A stretch of 32,136 nt of DNA, from contig PBDG01000044.1 of assembly GCA_002717225.1 (NCBI GenBank), positions 1 to 32,136 on the forward strand, given 5' to 3'. The position numbers were made by a program, and so were the translations under genes. Positions within the stretch are counted from its first letter, which is position 1; each line of letters starts with the position of its first letter. Positions 8,222-17,020 of the stretch are shown piece after piece. The notes below the pieces were generated by a model that was given only the letters and a program-made list of their open reading frames with translations, had not been told where the DNA came from and did not search any database. This stretch comes from Rhodospirillaceae bacterium (GTDB taxonomy: Bacteria; Pseudomonadota; Alphaproteobacteria; UBA828).

Positions 8222-10007
8222 GAGATTCCTCCTTTTGGTGAGACACGCTCTGGCGCGCAACGCGGGTCCCCAGTTCCCGGGCAAGAGCGTCGATACCGGG
8301 TGTGTCGGCCGGCCAGCGATAGGGCGCGATTTCCGCGTCCTCGAGGGGGCGGCCCGTATGGGCATCCAGAATGGCCTGGATCATGCTTGGCAGTTGCGCC
8401 GCCTTGCGAGCGCGATAGAGAACCGAACGGTCATCCCTCGTCGGCAGCTCATCCCGAGCCGGCAGGAAACTGTAGCGTGACGTCGCACCCCACAGCAAAA
8501 CGGGTTTGCGCGCGAAGATGGCTTCCTCGACTGTGGTCGAATGGAAGCTGACCAAGAGGTCGGCGCGCGCAAGATCCTCATCGAACGGCACGTCGCGCAT
8601 CTTGATTTCGCAGTTCGCCGGCGGCGCCACCAATTTCGTCAGCGCCTCGAGATCGCATTCGGGCTTGTACTTGGCGCGAATGAGAAGGCGCGTGTCCTTC
8701 ATTCGGTCGACCGCCCGCGCCAGGGCCCGCGACACCGTCACGAAGGCATCGCCGGTCAGGAAGACATAGGAGTGCGGAAACCACCAAGCCGCGTAGGTAT
8801 CCGCCAGCAGGATCAGACGTTCGCCCGGCGGGCGTGCCACAGGCGGCGCGACGGGCCGCGCAACGATAGGCCGAATGCTACTTCTCACCGGTTCGGAAAA
8901 TGCGACCCGCGCGGCCTTGCCGCCTGCCGGAGAGAAGAAAAGCGGTTCGTCAACAAGACCGTCAGGATATCGCGCCCTCAGATATCCCACGCAACCATCA
9001 TACGCCAACGCGCCTTCGGGCGGCGCCAGGGCGTTGCGACTCATGACCACCCGTGGCGCTCCTATATCGCCGCAGGCTTCGGCAAGGACATAGCTTTGAA
9101 TGTGGGATACCTCTGCCGCGATGAAGGCATGCGGATCATAGCTAGCGACGATGCGCTCGGCCTCTTCGCGAAGGGATGGCAGGCGCGCAAATTTATAAGC
9201 CAGCAGGTCGCGATACAGTTCGAGCGGAAAACGGATAACCGGATCGGACATCGAAGCGACCGCCCTATCGGCAAGCCGGCTACCCGCTTTGTCATCGGGG
9301 GAATCGACCATCGACACTTGAACCATGCCGTGGGGATTGGACGCTCTCACGATTTCTCGCCCAAGCTTAAGATATTCTCGCCAACCGGACCGGGGCAAGC
9401 CTACAACCAAGCTGCGAACCACGAGCCCCTGCTTTCCAAACGCCTGAAACAGGCCAAATTGCTCTTTGGCGGTGCCCAACACCAACCGTGCCTGGGAATG
9501 ACGATGCGGCCGCAGCGCCAGGCGACGCAGCAAGCGGTAGAGATCGGCGAACGGCGGCGGCGCGATGCGGGCGGCCTTGGCCTCTCCGGCAATCTTGGGC
9601 GTCAGGAAATGCCGCGCGACGGACCGGAAGGCGTCCGTTCGCTCGGTTTCGAGGGTAAAATCATCACCGGCGGGAACCAGCCAGGGCCCCGCGGCGCCAA
9701 GCGAATACCAAAGTCGACACGCGCCGTATGCCACGCGGTTAATTTGATCGATAACGATCTCACGCTCCGCCGGCGATGCCGGCACAAAGGCCGCGAGGGC
9801 CGCGCGCCGCGCTTTCGTCACGCGCGCAACCGTACGCGCCTCCGCGCAATCCGCGTAACGCGACATTGCGTCGATCACCGACCAAGGCCCATCTTCGGCA
9901 ACTGATCGAGCGTTGGGTGTAAGCGCCAACACGTTGTCGATTGCCGGCACGTCCGCCGCTGTCAAATTACGCCAATCGGCACGGGTGACGAGAACGGCTT
10001 CGACCAT
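8208..10007 (-). CDS. Large GT-B-like surface-carbohydrate protein, possible nonulosonate glycosyltransferase
   Basis: This 599-residue soluble protein has no predicted signal peptide. I do not recognise it with certainty. The C-terminal 180 residues have the shape of a GT-B donor-binding half. A strand ERLILLADTY starts it, then LLIRAKYKPE. DLLVSFHSTTVEEAIFARKPVLLWG matches the element seen in capsule and polysialyltransferase-like enzymes, where a small-residue/TT/E cluster binds the nucleotide. The middle segment VVRSLVVGLPRSGWREYLKLGREIV could be another Rossmann unit. The start at 10007 shares one base with the ABC transporter stop (TGATG). In an operon that makes CMP-nonulosonate and encodes an exporter, it is a reasonable candidate for the transferase that uses the activated sugar. 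That is inference from context. Confidence 0.7.
   Translation of the reverse strand: MVEAVLVTRADWRNLTAADVPAIDNVLALTPNARSVAEDGPWSVIDAMSRYADCAEARTVARVTKARRAALAAFVPASPAEREIVIDQINRVAYGACRLWYSLGAAGPWLVPAGDDFTLETERTDAFRSVARHFLTPKIAGEAKAARIAPPPFADLYRLLRRLALRPHRHSQARLVLGTAKEQFGLFQAFGKQGLVVRSLVVGLPRSGWREYLKLGREIVRASNPHGMVQVSMVDSPDDKAGSRLADRAVASMSDPVIRFPLELYRDLLAYKFARLPSLREEAERIVASYDPHAFIAAEVSHIQSYVLAEACGDIGAPRVVMSRNALAPPEGALAYDGCVGYLRARYPDGLVDEPLFFSPAGGKAARVAFSEPVRSSIRPIVARPVAPPVARPPGERLILLADTYAAWWFPHSYVFLTGDAFVTVSRALARAVDRMKDTRLLIRAKYKPECDLEALTKLVAPPANCEIKMRDVPFDEDLARADLLVSFHSTTVEEAIFARKPVLLWGATSRYSFLPARDELPTRDDRSVLYRARKAAQLPSMIQAILDAHTGRPLEDAEIAPYRWPADTPGIDALARELGTRVARQSVSHQKEESLVPL
8228..8234 (-). 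promoter_or_regulatory. Strong ribosome-binding site deciding a TTG start
   Basis: On the minus strand the bases read AAGGAGG, followed by 6 nt and a TTG codon at 8221-8219. It lies inside the last codons of the upstream gene. It is the strongest Shine-Dalgarno sequence I noticed in the left operon and is the main evidence for where the Gfo/Idh protein begins. Confidence 0.8.
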
Positions 10008-11791
10008 CAGCCGGTCGCCCGCGCCATCTGGCGGAAGGTGTCATTGTCGCGCAGCAAATCCGCATAGGCGCCCGATGCCTCGATCTCGCCAGCCTTCAGC
10101 ATGTAGACCATGTCGCAGTGGCGGACGGTGGTCAGCCGGTGGGCGATGGTGATCACCGTGACCCGACCATGCAGATCCCGAATGGCGTCCTCGATCACCG
10201 CTTCGGTGATGCCGTCCAGGGAACTGGTCGCCTCGTCGAGCACGAGGACCGACGCCTGGCCGTAGAGCGCGCGGGCGATGCCGATGCGTTGGCGCTGCCC
10301 ACCCGACAGGCGGATACCGCGTTCGCCGATGATCGTATCGAGCCCATCGGGCAGGCTGTCGACGAAGTCGGTGAGATGCGCCGCCTGCATGGCGCCGCGC
10401 AGCTGGCCGTCGTTGATTTCGTCCTCGGCCACGCCGAGGGCAATGTTTCGCCGGATGGTGTCGTCGGCCAGGTAAATCATCTGCGGCACATAGCCAACAT
10501 TGCGCCGCCAGGCGCGTACATTGTCACGATCGATGACGGTGCCATCGACGGTGAGCCGCCCCGAACTGGGCTCCAGCAGGCCAAGGATCATGTCTACCAG
10601 GGTCGTCTTGCCGACACCCGTTGGGCCGACGAACGCAATCGAAGCGTTCTTAGGAATCGTCAGGGAAATCCCGTTCAGCGTATCGCTCGGCGCGCCGCCA
10701 TAACGAAACCGCACGTCATCCAACCGCATGCGATCGGAAAACGGCATCGCGTCCGGCGTTTCCGCGTCGGCGCGCAGACGCTCGTCCGTGCTGGCCAGCA
10801 TCGATTCGCTGAGATCGTCGAGTATGGCCCGGTTGAACTGGAGACCGGCAAAACTCGAGAACAATCTGTGGACCGACGGCATCAAGCGGTAGAACGCGGC
10901 AACGAACAAGGTCAGCGTCGTCGTCACCTCGGCGGTGCTGGCGTCGCTGCGCGACATCACGAAGGCGATGACCAACAGGCCGCCAACCACAAGGATCTCC
11001 AGGCCGAAGCGCGGTATTTCCACGAACATCTGGTAAATGATGGAGTTGCGCGCAAAGCGATGGGACACGCCGAAGAACTTCTCGGTGAAATGGCTCTCGC
11101 GCCCGAGAACCTTAATCTCCTTGATACCGTTGATCGCCTCGCCCGTGGTTTTGTAGAGAAGTTCGTTGTAATGACGGTTGGCCTGCCCGAGACGCAGCAG
11201 CCGCCGGCGGGACAACCACAGAATGCCGCCGGCCAGACCGCCCAGTACACCGAGCGTGCCGAGCGTAACCAGCGGATCGTTGAAGAACAACATTCCGAGA
11301 ATGGCCGCCAACATCGCCAGGTCGGCGATAATCACCAGCCAGGAGTAGAGATAGCTGGTAATCAGCTGATTGACTTCATAGGTGATGTTCTTGGTCAGCG
11401 TTGCGCTGTTGGCGGAATGAAAGAAGCTGAACGGGTGCGCCATGTAACTGGCCAACAGACGTGTCGCCAGGGCTTTTCGCATGGTGTGCAAAAAGGCGAG
11501 GCGCACCCAGACCGCGAACGCACCGAACACGTTGCGGAATGCGATAACGAGGAACAGCGCGATCCCAGCCACGGGCAAGAACTCGCGATATTCCATCGGT
11601 CCCACCGCCTCCATGAGCGGCGCCAGAATGCGATTCGACGCCATCGCGGCGGGATCGCTGACAAGCGCGACGAAGCCGGCAATCGCGGCGACACCCACCA
11701 CCTCGACGCCGGCAACGCTTAACATCACAAGCAGCACGAAGGGCAGCTTGAAACGCTCCTGCGCTGTCATTAAAGAGAGAAGCTGGCGCAT
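10007..11791 (-). CDS. ABC exporter, fused membrane and ATPase domains (PglK/MsbA-like)
   Basis: This 594-residue half-transporter has about six hydrophobic segments in residues 15-310 and a nucleotide-binding domain from about residue 350. The ATPase motifs are complete: Walker A GPTGVGKTT (about 386-394), Q-loop YVPQMIYLADDT, signature LSGGQRQRIGIARA (about 493), Walker B VLVLDEATSS (about 515), and the H-loop in TIAHRLTTV. The closest functional group is the PglK/lipid-linked-oligosaccharide flippases and MsbA-like lipid exporters. It probably flips the polyprenyl-linked glycan, or a glycolipid, across the inner membrane as a homodimer. The start at 11791 lacks a good ribosome-binding site; an ATG at 11770 is the alternative. 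Its place in the middle of the legionaminate operon argues for a dedicated role. Confidence 0.92.
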   Translation of the reverse strand: MRQLLSLMTAQERFKLPFVLLVMLSVAGVEVVGVAAIAGFVALVSDPAAMASNRILAPLMEAVGPMEYREFLPVAGIALFLVIAFRNVFGAFAVWVRLAFLHTMRKALATRLLASYMAHPFSFFHSANSATLTKNITYEVNQLITSYLYSWLVIIADLAMLAAILGMLFFNDPLVTLGTLGVLGGLAGGILWLSRRRLLRLGQANRHYNELLYKTTGEAINGIKEIKVLGRESHFTEKFFGVSHRFARNSIIYQMFVEIPRFGLEILVVGGLLVIAFVMSRSDASTAEVTTTLTLFVAAFYRLMPSVHRLFSSFAGLQFNRAILDDLSESMLASTDERLRADAETPDAMPFSDRMRLDDVRFRYGGAPSDTLNGISLTIPKNASIAFVGPTGVGKTTLVDMILGLLEPSSGRLTVDGTVIDRDNVRAWRRNVGYVPQMIYLADDTIRRNIALGVAEDEINDGQLRGAMQAAHLTDFVDSLPDGLDTIIGERGIRLSGGQRQRIGIARALYGQASVLVLDEATSSLDGITEAVIEDAIRDLHGRVTVITIAHRLTTVRHCDMVYMLKAGEIEASGAYADLLRDNDTFRQMARATG

Positions 11792-11819
11792 TCGGAGGCG
11801 TTACCTTCCGTCGCTCGCA

Positions 11820-12398
11820 TCAGGCATAGGCGACGTAACTCTCGCACACGGTCCCGCGCACATCCTTTAACAGGTGCGCCGCACGGAGCGATTTGAATTT
11901 CTCACTTTGCCAGGCGTCGAGAAGATCCGTCTCGTTGAGGTTTCCCATGTGAAAGCGTCCGTCATGGTCGAAGCAACATGCCGCCAGCATGCCGTCCCAG
12001 GTAATGTGCCCCTCGGTAAAGAGAGCCCAGCACGGCGGCGGATCGCGCAGCGCGCCGACACGGCAGGGATTTCCCGCTGTGATCGTCCACTCCAGTTCCG
12101 TCTCGCGCTCGGCGGCGAGGTCGCCCTGGTTGTAGAGCGGCAAGGCGTATATCTCGTCGACATAGGGCGTCACCTGTTCGCCCAGCGCCGCCATGCGTTT
12201 GCGATGCTCGCCGTTATACAAAATATAGGAGGCGTAAATACCGCAATCATGGCCGCCTTCATCGCGCACCCGGCGGGACTCGCGGAGATTATCGATCACC
12301 TTGTCGAACAACTCCGGCTTGACCCCGGCAACATCGGATAACTGGTCCGCGTCGGTATAGGTAATCGCATCGATTTGCGTGGTCATGGAGCGGGTCAT
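11820..12398 (-). pseudogene. N-terminally truncated radical SAM/SPASM protein (C-terminal half only)
   Basis: About 192 residues match only the back half of radical SAM/SPASM glycan-locus proteins: KPELFDKVIDNLRESRRVRDEG, DCGIYASYILY, ALPLYNQGD, then the SPASM segment CWALFTEGHITWDG and ACCFDHDGRFHMGNL. The radical SAM core with CxxxCxxC is absent, and only about 135 nt separate this start from the upstream gene, so it has been deleted. The last SPASM pair also looks damaged: the protein ends VCESYVAYA, where relatives usually have VCExC. An ATG at 12398 with AAGGA upstream would still allow translation, and an ATG at 12386 is possible. I read it as a decaying gene, although a standalone SPASM-only protein cannot be excluded. 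Confidence 0.65.
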
Positions 12399-12532
12399 GG
12401 CAGGACGTTCCTTCTCGTCGGAGTGCAACTCACCCCGGCAGAACCGCTGTTTGCTTCCCCAAGAAAAACATGTTCAAGAAATACTTGGTCGGTTCGCCGG
12501 CGGTGCGCTTGCCGCGCAAACAACGGCCGGCG

Positions 12533-13600
12533 TCAGCTCTTGCGCTCGTCATGAGCCGATTTGAGATCGTCGGGCCGGCCTATATCCCGCCAATATTCAT
12601 GCACGGGGAATATGCCGAGCCGGAATCCCGCGCGCTTGGCCAATTCGAGAATCTCCGGCATATCGACAGGGCGATCCGGCGGCACCAGCCCGATGATTCG
12701 CGGCGACAGCAAATAGATGCCGCCGGCCACGAGATATTGATAAGTCGGCTTTTCATCGACGCCGGTAAGGAGACCGCTATCGTCATGGCGCAACACGCCA
12801 TAGGGAATGTCGACCTCATAGGGCGCGGCGCCGACCGTCCCATCATAGCCGTGACGGAAGTGAAATTCGGTGAGCGCCTTGAGATCGACCTCCGTCAGAA
12901 CGTCGCCATTGATCACCAGAACGGGCCCGTCGAGATTGGCCGGCAGCTGGCCCAGCGCGCCGGCGGTTCCTAAGGGCTCGGTCTCGTTGATGAGGCGAAT
13001 ATCGGCCTGATTGGCGCGCGCGTCGACGAACGATGCGATCTGATCTGCGAGATAATGAACAGCGATGTGAACTTCGGGAATGCCCGCCTTTTCAAGCTGA
13101 CTCAAAACATGCTCCAGCACCGGCTTGTCGGCCACCTCGAGCAACGGTTTGGGGCGCTGCTTAGTGTGATCGCCCAGGCGCCGGCCGAAGCCGCCAGCCA
13201 TCACCAGAACCCGCCCGATCGTGCCGTCATGGCGCTGCCGAGTCAGAATTCGAACCAGCCGTCCGTCAGCATCCACCACGGGCAGGAAAAAGGACGTGTC
13301 GATCACCACTTCATTGTTGTCGGCCTCAGCCTGGGTCGCGATCCTTGGCGAGGTGTTCATGCACCCGCTGACCGGCTCGTCAAGATCCATGCTGGCTAAC
13401 ATGGCACGGCGAATATCGCCGTCGGTGACCGTGCCGAGCACACGCCGCTCGTCGTCCAGCACCACCTGAAACAAATTCGGCGATGCCCGTTCGATGCGCG
13501 CCAGTGTTTCGCGGATCGTTGCCCCCGGTCGGCAAATCAGCAAATCGTTCGACGCAGTGTCAGCGATTCCGTAAGGCGGCGTTGCGGAATCTTCAGCCAT
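12533..13600 (-). CDS. ptmE: CBS-domain sugar-1-phosphate nucleotidyltransferase (PtmE-like)
   Basis: This 355-residue protein has a pair of CBS motifs in residues 15-125 (GTVTDGDIRR and LVRILTRQRHDG). These are followed by a nucleotidyltransferase domain with VLVMAGGFGRRLGDHT, the PKPLL loop and the metal-binding VINGDVLT. It ends with the characteristic HEYWRDIGRPDDL. The architecture matches Campylobacter jejuni PtmE, which makes GDP-glucosamine in the GDP-linked legionaminate pathway, so the same first step is the best guess here. The CBS pair probably senses an adenine or other nucleotide. The ATG at 13600 overlaps the upstream stop by 8 nt and is preceded by AGGAAAGAG. An upstream start at 13672 would add a tail with no matching domain. 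Confidence 0.85.
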   Translation of the reverse strand: MAEDSATPPYGIADTASNDLLICRPGATIRETLARIERASPNLFQVVLDDERRVLGTVTDGDIRRAMLASMDLDEPVSGCMNTSPRIATQAEADNNEVVIDTSFFLPVVDADGRLVRILTRQRHDGTIGRVLVMAGGFGRRLGDHTKQRPKPLLEVADKPVLEHVLSQLEKAGIPEVHIAVHYLADQIASFVDARANQADIRLINETEPLGTAGALGQLPANLDGPVLVINGDVLTEVDLKALTEFHFRHGYDGTVGAAPYEVDIPYGVLRHDDSGLLTGVDEKPTYQYLVAGGIYLLSPRIIGLVPPDRPVDMPEILELAKRAGFRLGIFPVHEYWRDIGRPDDLKSAHDERKS

Positions 13601-14339
13601 AATCTCTTTCCTGCCTTGCATCGGCGCGCGTCGGGGGCGCAAAATCGTGATGCCGCGCCATTGCCTCGGCAACGATGAAATCGTACTCCTCGTCGATATC
13701 GACGGCGCGCTCGCGCGGCACTACGACGGCGCGCATGGGCGCCATGTAGATACGCTTTTCTTGCTGCAGCGCCGCCCGCCGCACCACCCAGACCGCACCC
13801 GCCGGCAATAGCGCCGGCTCGATGAGCTGAGTGTGCTGGCGTGTGCCAGCGAGGTCACCGCCCATCATCAATTCGACCTCGCCCCGTTCCGTCTTGCGAA
13901 ACATCCATTGCGGCGGCTCGCTAACCTGCCGGGCCAGAAAGCAGCAGCGCGTATCGCTCTCCTCGAGCCGGTCGAGACAGGCATCGATATGATCGGCCTC
14001 GATGAACGGCGCCGTCGGCTGGATGAGCGCCGCCAGATCGAATGTTTCACCGCATTCGCGGTCAAGAGTTTCCAAAGCATGCAGCAAGACCTGATCCGGG
14101 CCGACATAATCTTCAGCCAGCACCTCGGGCCGAAGGAAGGGAACATCGAGGCCCCAGGTCCGCGCCACTGCGGCGATCTCCTCGTCTTCAGTGGAGACGA
14201 CGACGCGGTCAAGCCGGCTTGCCTGCGCCGGCCGGCCGGCCCAAGCGAGCAGCGGTGCGCCGAGCAGCGGGCGAATCACCTTGCGTGGAATCCGCTTCGA
14301 TGCACCTCGGGCGACGATGACACCCAAGGACCGGGTCAT
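13593..14339 (-). CDS. legF: CMP-nonulosonic acid synthetase (NeuA/LegF-type cytidylyltransferase)
   Basis: This 248-residue enzyme should transfer CMP from CTP to the free nonulosonic acid. The N-terminal VIVARGASKRIPRKVIRPL is the CTP-binding P-loop-like motif of the CMP-NeuAc synthetase family (usual form ARGGSKxIPxKN), with Ala-Ser replacing Gly-Ser. ALIQPTAPFIEADHID is the sugar-binding region. RAVDIDEEYDFIVAEAM at the C-terminus carries the metal-binding Asp pair. The ATG at 14339 is preceded by GGGAG; an overlapping TTG at 14342 is less likely. In this operon the product would be CMP-legionaminate or a derivative. Size is normal and no key motif is missing. Confidence 0.9.
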   Translation of the reverse strand: MTRSLGVIVARGASKRIPRKVIRPLLGAPLLAWAGRPAQASRLDRVVVSTEDEEIAAVARTWGLDVPFLRPEVLAEDYVGPDQVLLHALETLDRECGETFDLAALIQPTAPFIEADHIDACLDRLEESDTRCCFLARQVSEPPQWMFRKTERGEVELMMGGDLAGTRQHTQLIEPALLPAGAVWVVRRAALQQEKRIYMAPMRAVVVPRERAVDIDEEYDFIVAEAMARHHDFAPPTRADARQERDYG

Positions 14340-14369
14340 CAAATAGCTCCCGCGACGAACGCCATAGCC

Positions 14370-15623
14370 TCACGACACTCGATGGCGCAGCTCCCAGCCG
14401 TCATTGATCCGGCGCCAGAGATGGGGCGAGCGAAAGCGGTCGGCGATCTCGAAAAACTCCGTCTCGTCGAGACCCAAATAGTTGAGGAACTCGGGAAAAA
14501 ATTTGCGCGGAAATTCTTCGTCGTAACGATGCACAAGAGCGACCGCCTCGTCGCGCTCAATATGATGGTTACGGATTTCCTGGCTCGCATCATAGGTTGC
14601 GCGGCCAATGCCGAACTTAATCAACGTCGTCCAGTAGTGATAGGGATCGGTCTTGTCGTCGATCGAGTTGTATTTCGAGTAGGTACCTTCGGTGCGTTCG
14701 GTATTAGCGACGAAATTCGTGTGCTCGACCGCGTAGTAATAATTCTGCTGTGGCGTCCATTGCAGGTAATAGCCGAGATAATGCACCTCGATCTCAGCAC
14801 CCGCGAGGACATCGGTATCGGCCGGCAGATAGGGCGTGATTTGCGCCGGCAACACGCCGTGCTCAGGCAGTTCTGAAATCGGCACGCCGCCAAGATACAT
14901 CTCCTCACCCTGGCTCTGCGCGAAATAGCGCTCACGCCGGCGCGCGCCCTCGTTCTCGTCGATGGGGTTGCCGTATTCCGCTTCATTCTCGCCATAAAAA
15001 ACCAGCGGTAGGTTCATTCTGAGCGCCATGGTGGGCGCGAAGTTTTTTTGACCGAGAATAAACGGCTGGAAGGGATGCAACAGATTCTCATAGGCCAGAC
15101 GGGTCAGCTTGCGATGCACCTGACCGTCCGGCGTGAAGAGATAATTGTCGAACCCGCCCATATGCAGCCAATTCTGGAAATTGCGCCAGCCCACATCGGT
15201 GTAGAGATGCGGCGCCCAGGTGACCGTCAGCGGATGCATATCGTATTTGGTCTTCAAGATATGCGAGGCATACACCGAATCCTTGCCTCCAGAGCCAGGC
15301 GCTAGGCAATCGTAGGAGCCGTTGCGTGAGCGGTACTTGTCGCACAGCGCACGAAGCGCCCGTTCGCGTTCCTCCCAATCGACCTCGACATCCTTCTGTT
15401 CGGCATAGCGGCAAGCGTCGCAGATACCGTCCTCGCCGAAGTGAATCGTATTCTTCTTGCTATCACGGCGATGTTGAAACTCGACGGAAGAAGACGGTCG
15501 CTGATTTGAGATAACGCAACGACCGCAGAACTTCACCTCGCCCGGCAATCCGTATTTGACTTCCAGCCGACCATCAACGGGATCGTCGATGAAATCCACC
15601 GCGTTATTACTCGAAACCACCAT
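14370..15623 (-). CDS. N-acetyl sugar amidotransferase (PseA/WbpG/PtmG-like)
   Basis: This 417-residue PP-loop ATPase has SGGKDS at 111-116 (adenylating the N-acetyl carbonyl). A probable zinc ribbon is formed by C33/C36 and C68/C71. Two further conserved stretches are APTMALRMNLPLVFYGENEAEYG and LGYYLQWTPQQNYYYA. The family converts an N-acetyl group to an acetamidino group using ammonia released from glutamine. The gene touches the HisH-like gene (TGA followed directly by ATG) and lies next to the HisF-like gene, the same trio as Pseudomonas WbpG/HisH2/HisF2. The likely substrate here is a legionaminate-type sugar or its precursor, as proposed for Campylobacter PtmG; a different hexosamine is possible. 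Confidence 0.92.
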   Translation of the reverse strand: MVVSSNNAVDFIDDPVDGRLEVKYGLPGEVKFCGRCVISNQRPSSSVEFQHRRDSKKNTIHFGEDGICDACRYAEQKDVEVDWEERERALRALCDKYRSRNGSYDCLAPGSGGKDSVYASHILKTKYDMHPLTVTWAPHLYTDVGWRNFQNWLHMGGFDNYLFTPDGQVHRKLTRLAYENLLHPFQPFILGQKNFAPTMALRMNLPLVFYGENEAEYGNPIDENEGARRRERYFAQSQGEEMYLGGVPISELPEHGVLPAQITPYLPADTDVLAGAEIEVHYLGYYLQWTPQQNYYYAVEHTNFVANTERTEGTYSKYNSIDDKTDPYHYWTTLIKFGIGRATYDASQEIRNHHIERDEAVALVHRYDEEFPRKFFPEFLNYLGLDETEFFEIADRFRSPHLWRRINDGWELRHRVS

Positions 15624-16259
15624 TCACTTTGTCCCAGTCACGCCAACCTCAGCAAAAAAATTTCGCAACATTTGCAGGCCAACCGGCCCACTCTTTTCAG
15701 GATGAAATTGACAGCCTACCACCTGTTCCTGCCTCACGATCGCCGGCACTGCGAGCCCATTGACATCGCTGGTCGCTACGATTGAATCGTCTTCCGCAAA
15801 GAAGCCGTAGGAATGAACGAAATAGGTCATGATATTGTCGGACAAGCCTTTGCACAGAGGGTCGTTTCGATGCTTGTCAAGTCTCCTCCAGCCCATATTG
15901 GGAATACGAATACCGCCCTGTGTGAAGGGCTCCGGCAGCGCACGCACCAAGCCGGGGATAATGCCGAGCCCGTCGCGTGCGCCAAATTCCTCGCTCTTCG
16001 CCGCGAGAATCTGCATGCCGAGGCAGATGCCGAGCAGCGGAATACCTTGGGAGGCGGCGTCGCGTAATGGTGTCACCAACTCCCGGTCCGCCAGCGCGTC
16101 CATGGCGTCGGCGAACGCCCCAACACCGGGTAGAACGATAGCCGCAGCCGCCCGAATATCCTCGGGTCGCTCGCTCACCGCATGGTCGACGCCTATGTGC
16201 GAGAGTGCGTGCGACAGGCTGTACAGATTGCCGCGGCCATAATCGATGACGGCAATCAC
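15624..16259 (-). CDS. hisH: HisH-like glutamine amidotransferase subunit for sugar amidination
   Basis: This 211-residue class-I glutamine amidotransferase has the nucleophile Cys79 in GICLGMQ and the His186/Glu188 pair in CQFHPEKSG. The oxyanion strand is in LPGVGAFADAM. It has complete catalytic residues and should release ammonia from glutamine and pass it to its HisF-like partner. The GTG start at 16259 overlaps the HisF-like stop (GTGA). No other his genes surround it, and the PseA/WbpG-type gene follows immediately. I therefore read it as the ammonia supplier for acetamidino-sugar formation, not as part of histidine biosynthesis. Confidence 0.92.
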   Translation of the reverse strand: MIAVIDYGRGNLYSLSHALSHIGVDHAVSERPEDIRAAAAIVLPGVGAFADAMDALADRELVTPLRDAASQGIPLLGICLGMQILAAKSEEFGARDGLGIIPGLVRALPEPFTQGGIRIPNMGWRRLDKHRNDPLCKGLSDNIMTYFVHSYGFFAEDDSIVATSDVNGLAVPAIVRQEQVVGCQFHPEKSGPVGLQMLRNFFAEVGVTGTK

Positions 16260-17020
16260 TGGCGAACCTCCCAGCCGGCAGTCGCCAGCTCAGATTTGAG
16301 TGCGGGTAGCGGCAGGCGGTCATAGTGAAACAACGAGGCGCAACAAACCGCATCGCACCGACTCTCTTCCAGAAGCATCTGAACATGCGCGCCTTCCCCT
16401 GCGCCGCCGCAAGCGATGATAGGCACCGAAACTCTATCTCGTACCGCCTTGACCAGTTCGATGTCGAACCCTTTTTCAGTACCTTCCATGTCTACCGACG
16501 TGACAAGGATCTCGCCAATACCCCGTGCCTCGGCCTCAGCTACCCAATCCAAAACGTCAACCCCGGTTTGCTCACGGCCATTGTCGGTCAGCGCCTCCCA
16601 CTTGCCGGCGTCCCGCCGTTTCGCTTCAACCGACAGCACGACGCATTGCCGGCCGAAGGCCTCGGCAGCTTCGGTGAGAAAGTCGGGTCGCTGAAGGGCG
16701 GCAGTATTGATGGCCACTTTGTCAGCACCACTCCTGAGCGCGGCAACGATATCCTCTACACTGCGAATAGCGCCGCCTACCGTCATCGGCACGAAGAGCT
16801 CGGCGGCAGCTTCTTCGACCACGGAAAGAATGCTGTTACGGCCGTAGAGCGACGCAACAACATCCATGTAAATAATTTCGTCTGCACCCTGCTCATAATA
16901 TTTTCGCACCATCGCGCCTGGTTGGCCGACCACCTTGAGTCCCTCCAGATGAATACCCTTGATCACATTGGGGCCCTTGATATCGATGCGGGCAATAATC
17001 CGGACCGGCGGCACATTCAT
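16256..17020 (-). CDS. hisF: HisF-like (beta/alpha)8 partner of the sugar amidotransferase
   Basis: This 254-residue TIM-barrel protein of the HisF2 subgroup begins RIIARIDIKGPNVIKGIHLEG and has the diagnostic stretch IIYMDVVASLYGRNS. Canonical HisF has CLDVK at the first strand and SVDAK at the fifth; here these are RIDIK and SVEAK. The first catalytic Asp is kept, but the cysteine and the second catalytic Asp are changed (to Glu). Such changes are seen in LPS-locus HisF2 proteins that channel ammonia to WbpG and do not make imidazole glycerol phosphate. The gene overlaps both neighbours by four bases (ATGA, GTGA), so the trio should be made in fixed ratio. Confidence 0.92.
   Translation of the reverse strand: MNVPPVRIIARIDIKGPNVIKGIHLEGLKVVGQPGAMVRKYYEQGADEIIYMDVVASLYGRNSILSVVEEAAAELFVPMTVGGAIRSVEDIVAALRSGADKVAINTAALQRPDFLTEAAEAFGRQCVVLSVEAKRRDAGKWEALTDNGREQTGVDVLDWVAEAEARGIGEILVTSVDMEGTEKGFDIELVKAVRDRVSVPIIACGGAGEGAHVQMLLEESRCDAVCCASLFHYDRLPLPALKSELATAGWEVRQ

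Noticed and set aside
8541-9905. Plus-strand open frame of 454 codons
   Set aside because: Antisense shadow of the 599-residue GT-B-like gene, which has normal overlaps with its neighbours; no recognisable motif.
10118-11722. Long open frame (534 codons) on the plus strand
   Set aside because: It lies fully antisense to the ABC exporter, whose motifs are complete; high GC makes long antisense frames common. Its sequence is arginine/glutamine/histidine-rich with no domain.
12429-12532. Possible remnant of the missing radical SAM core
   Set aside because: A short protein-like stretch ends in a stop in another frame, but no CxxxCxxC or SAM motif can be read, so there is no evidence of homology.
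15624-17020. HisH and HisF as histidine-biosynthesis genes
   Set aside because: No other his genes are present, HisF has the WbpG-partner motif changes, and the amidotransferase gene follows directly.
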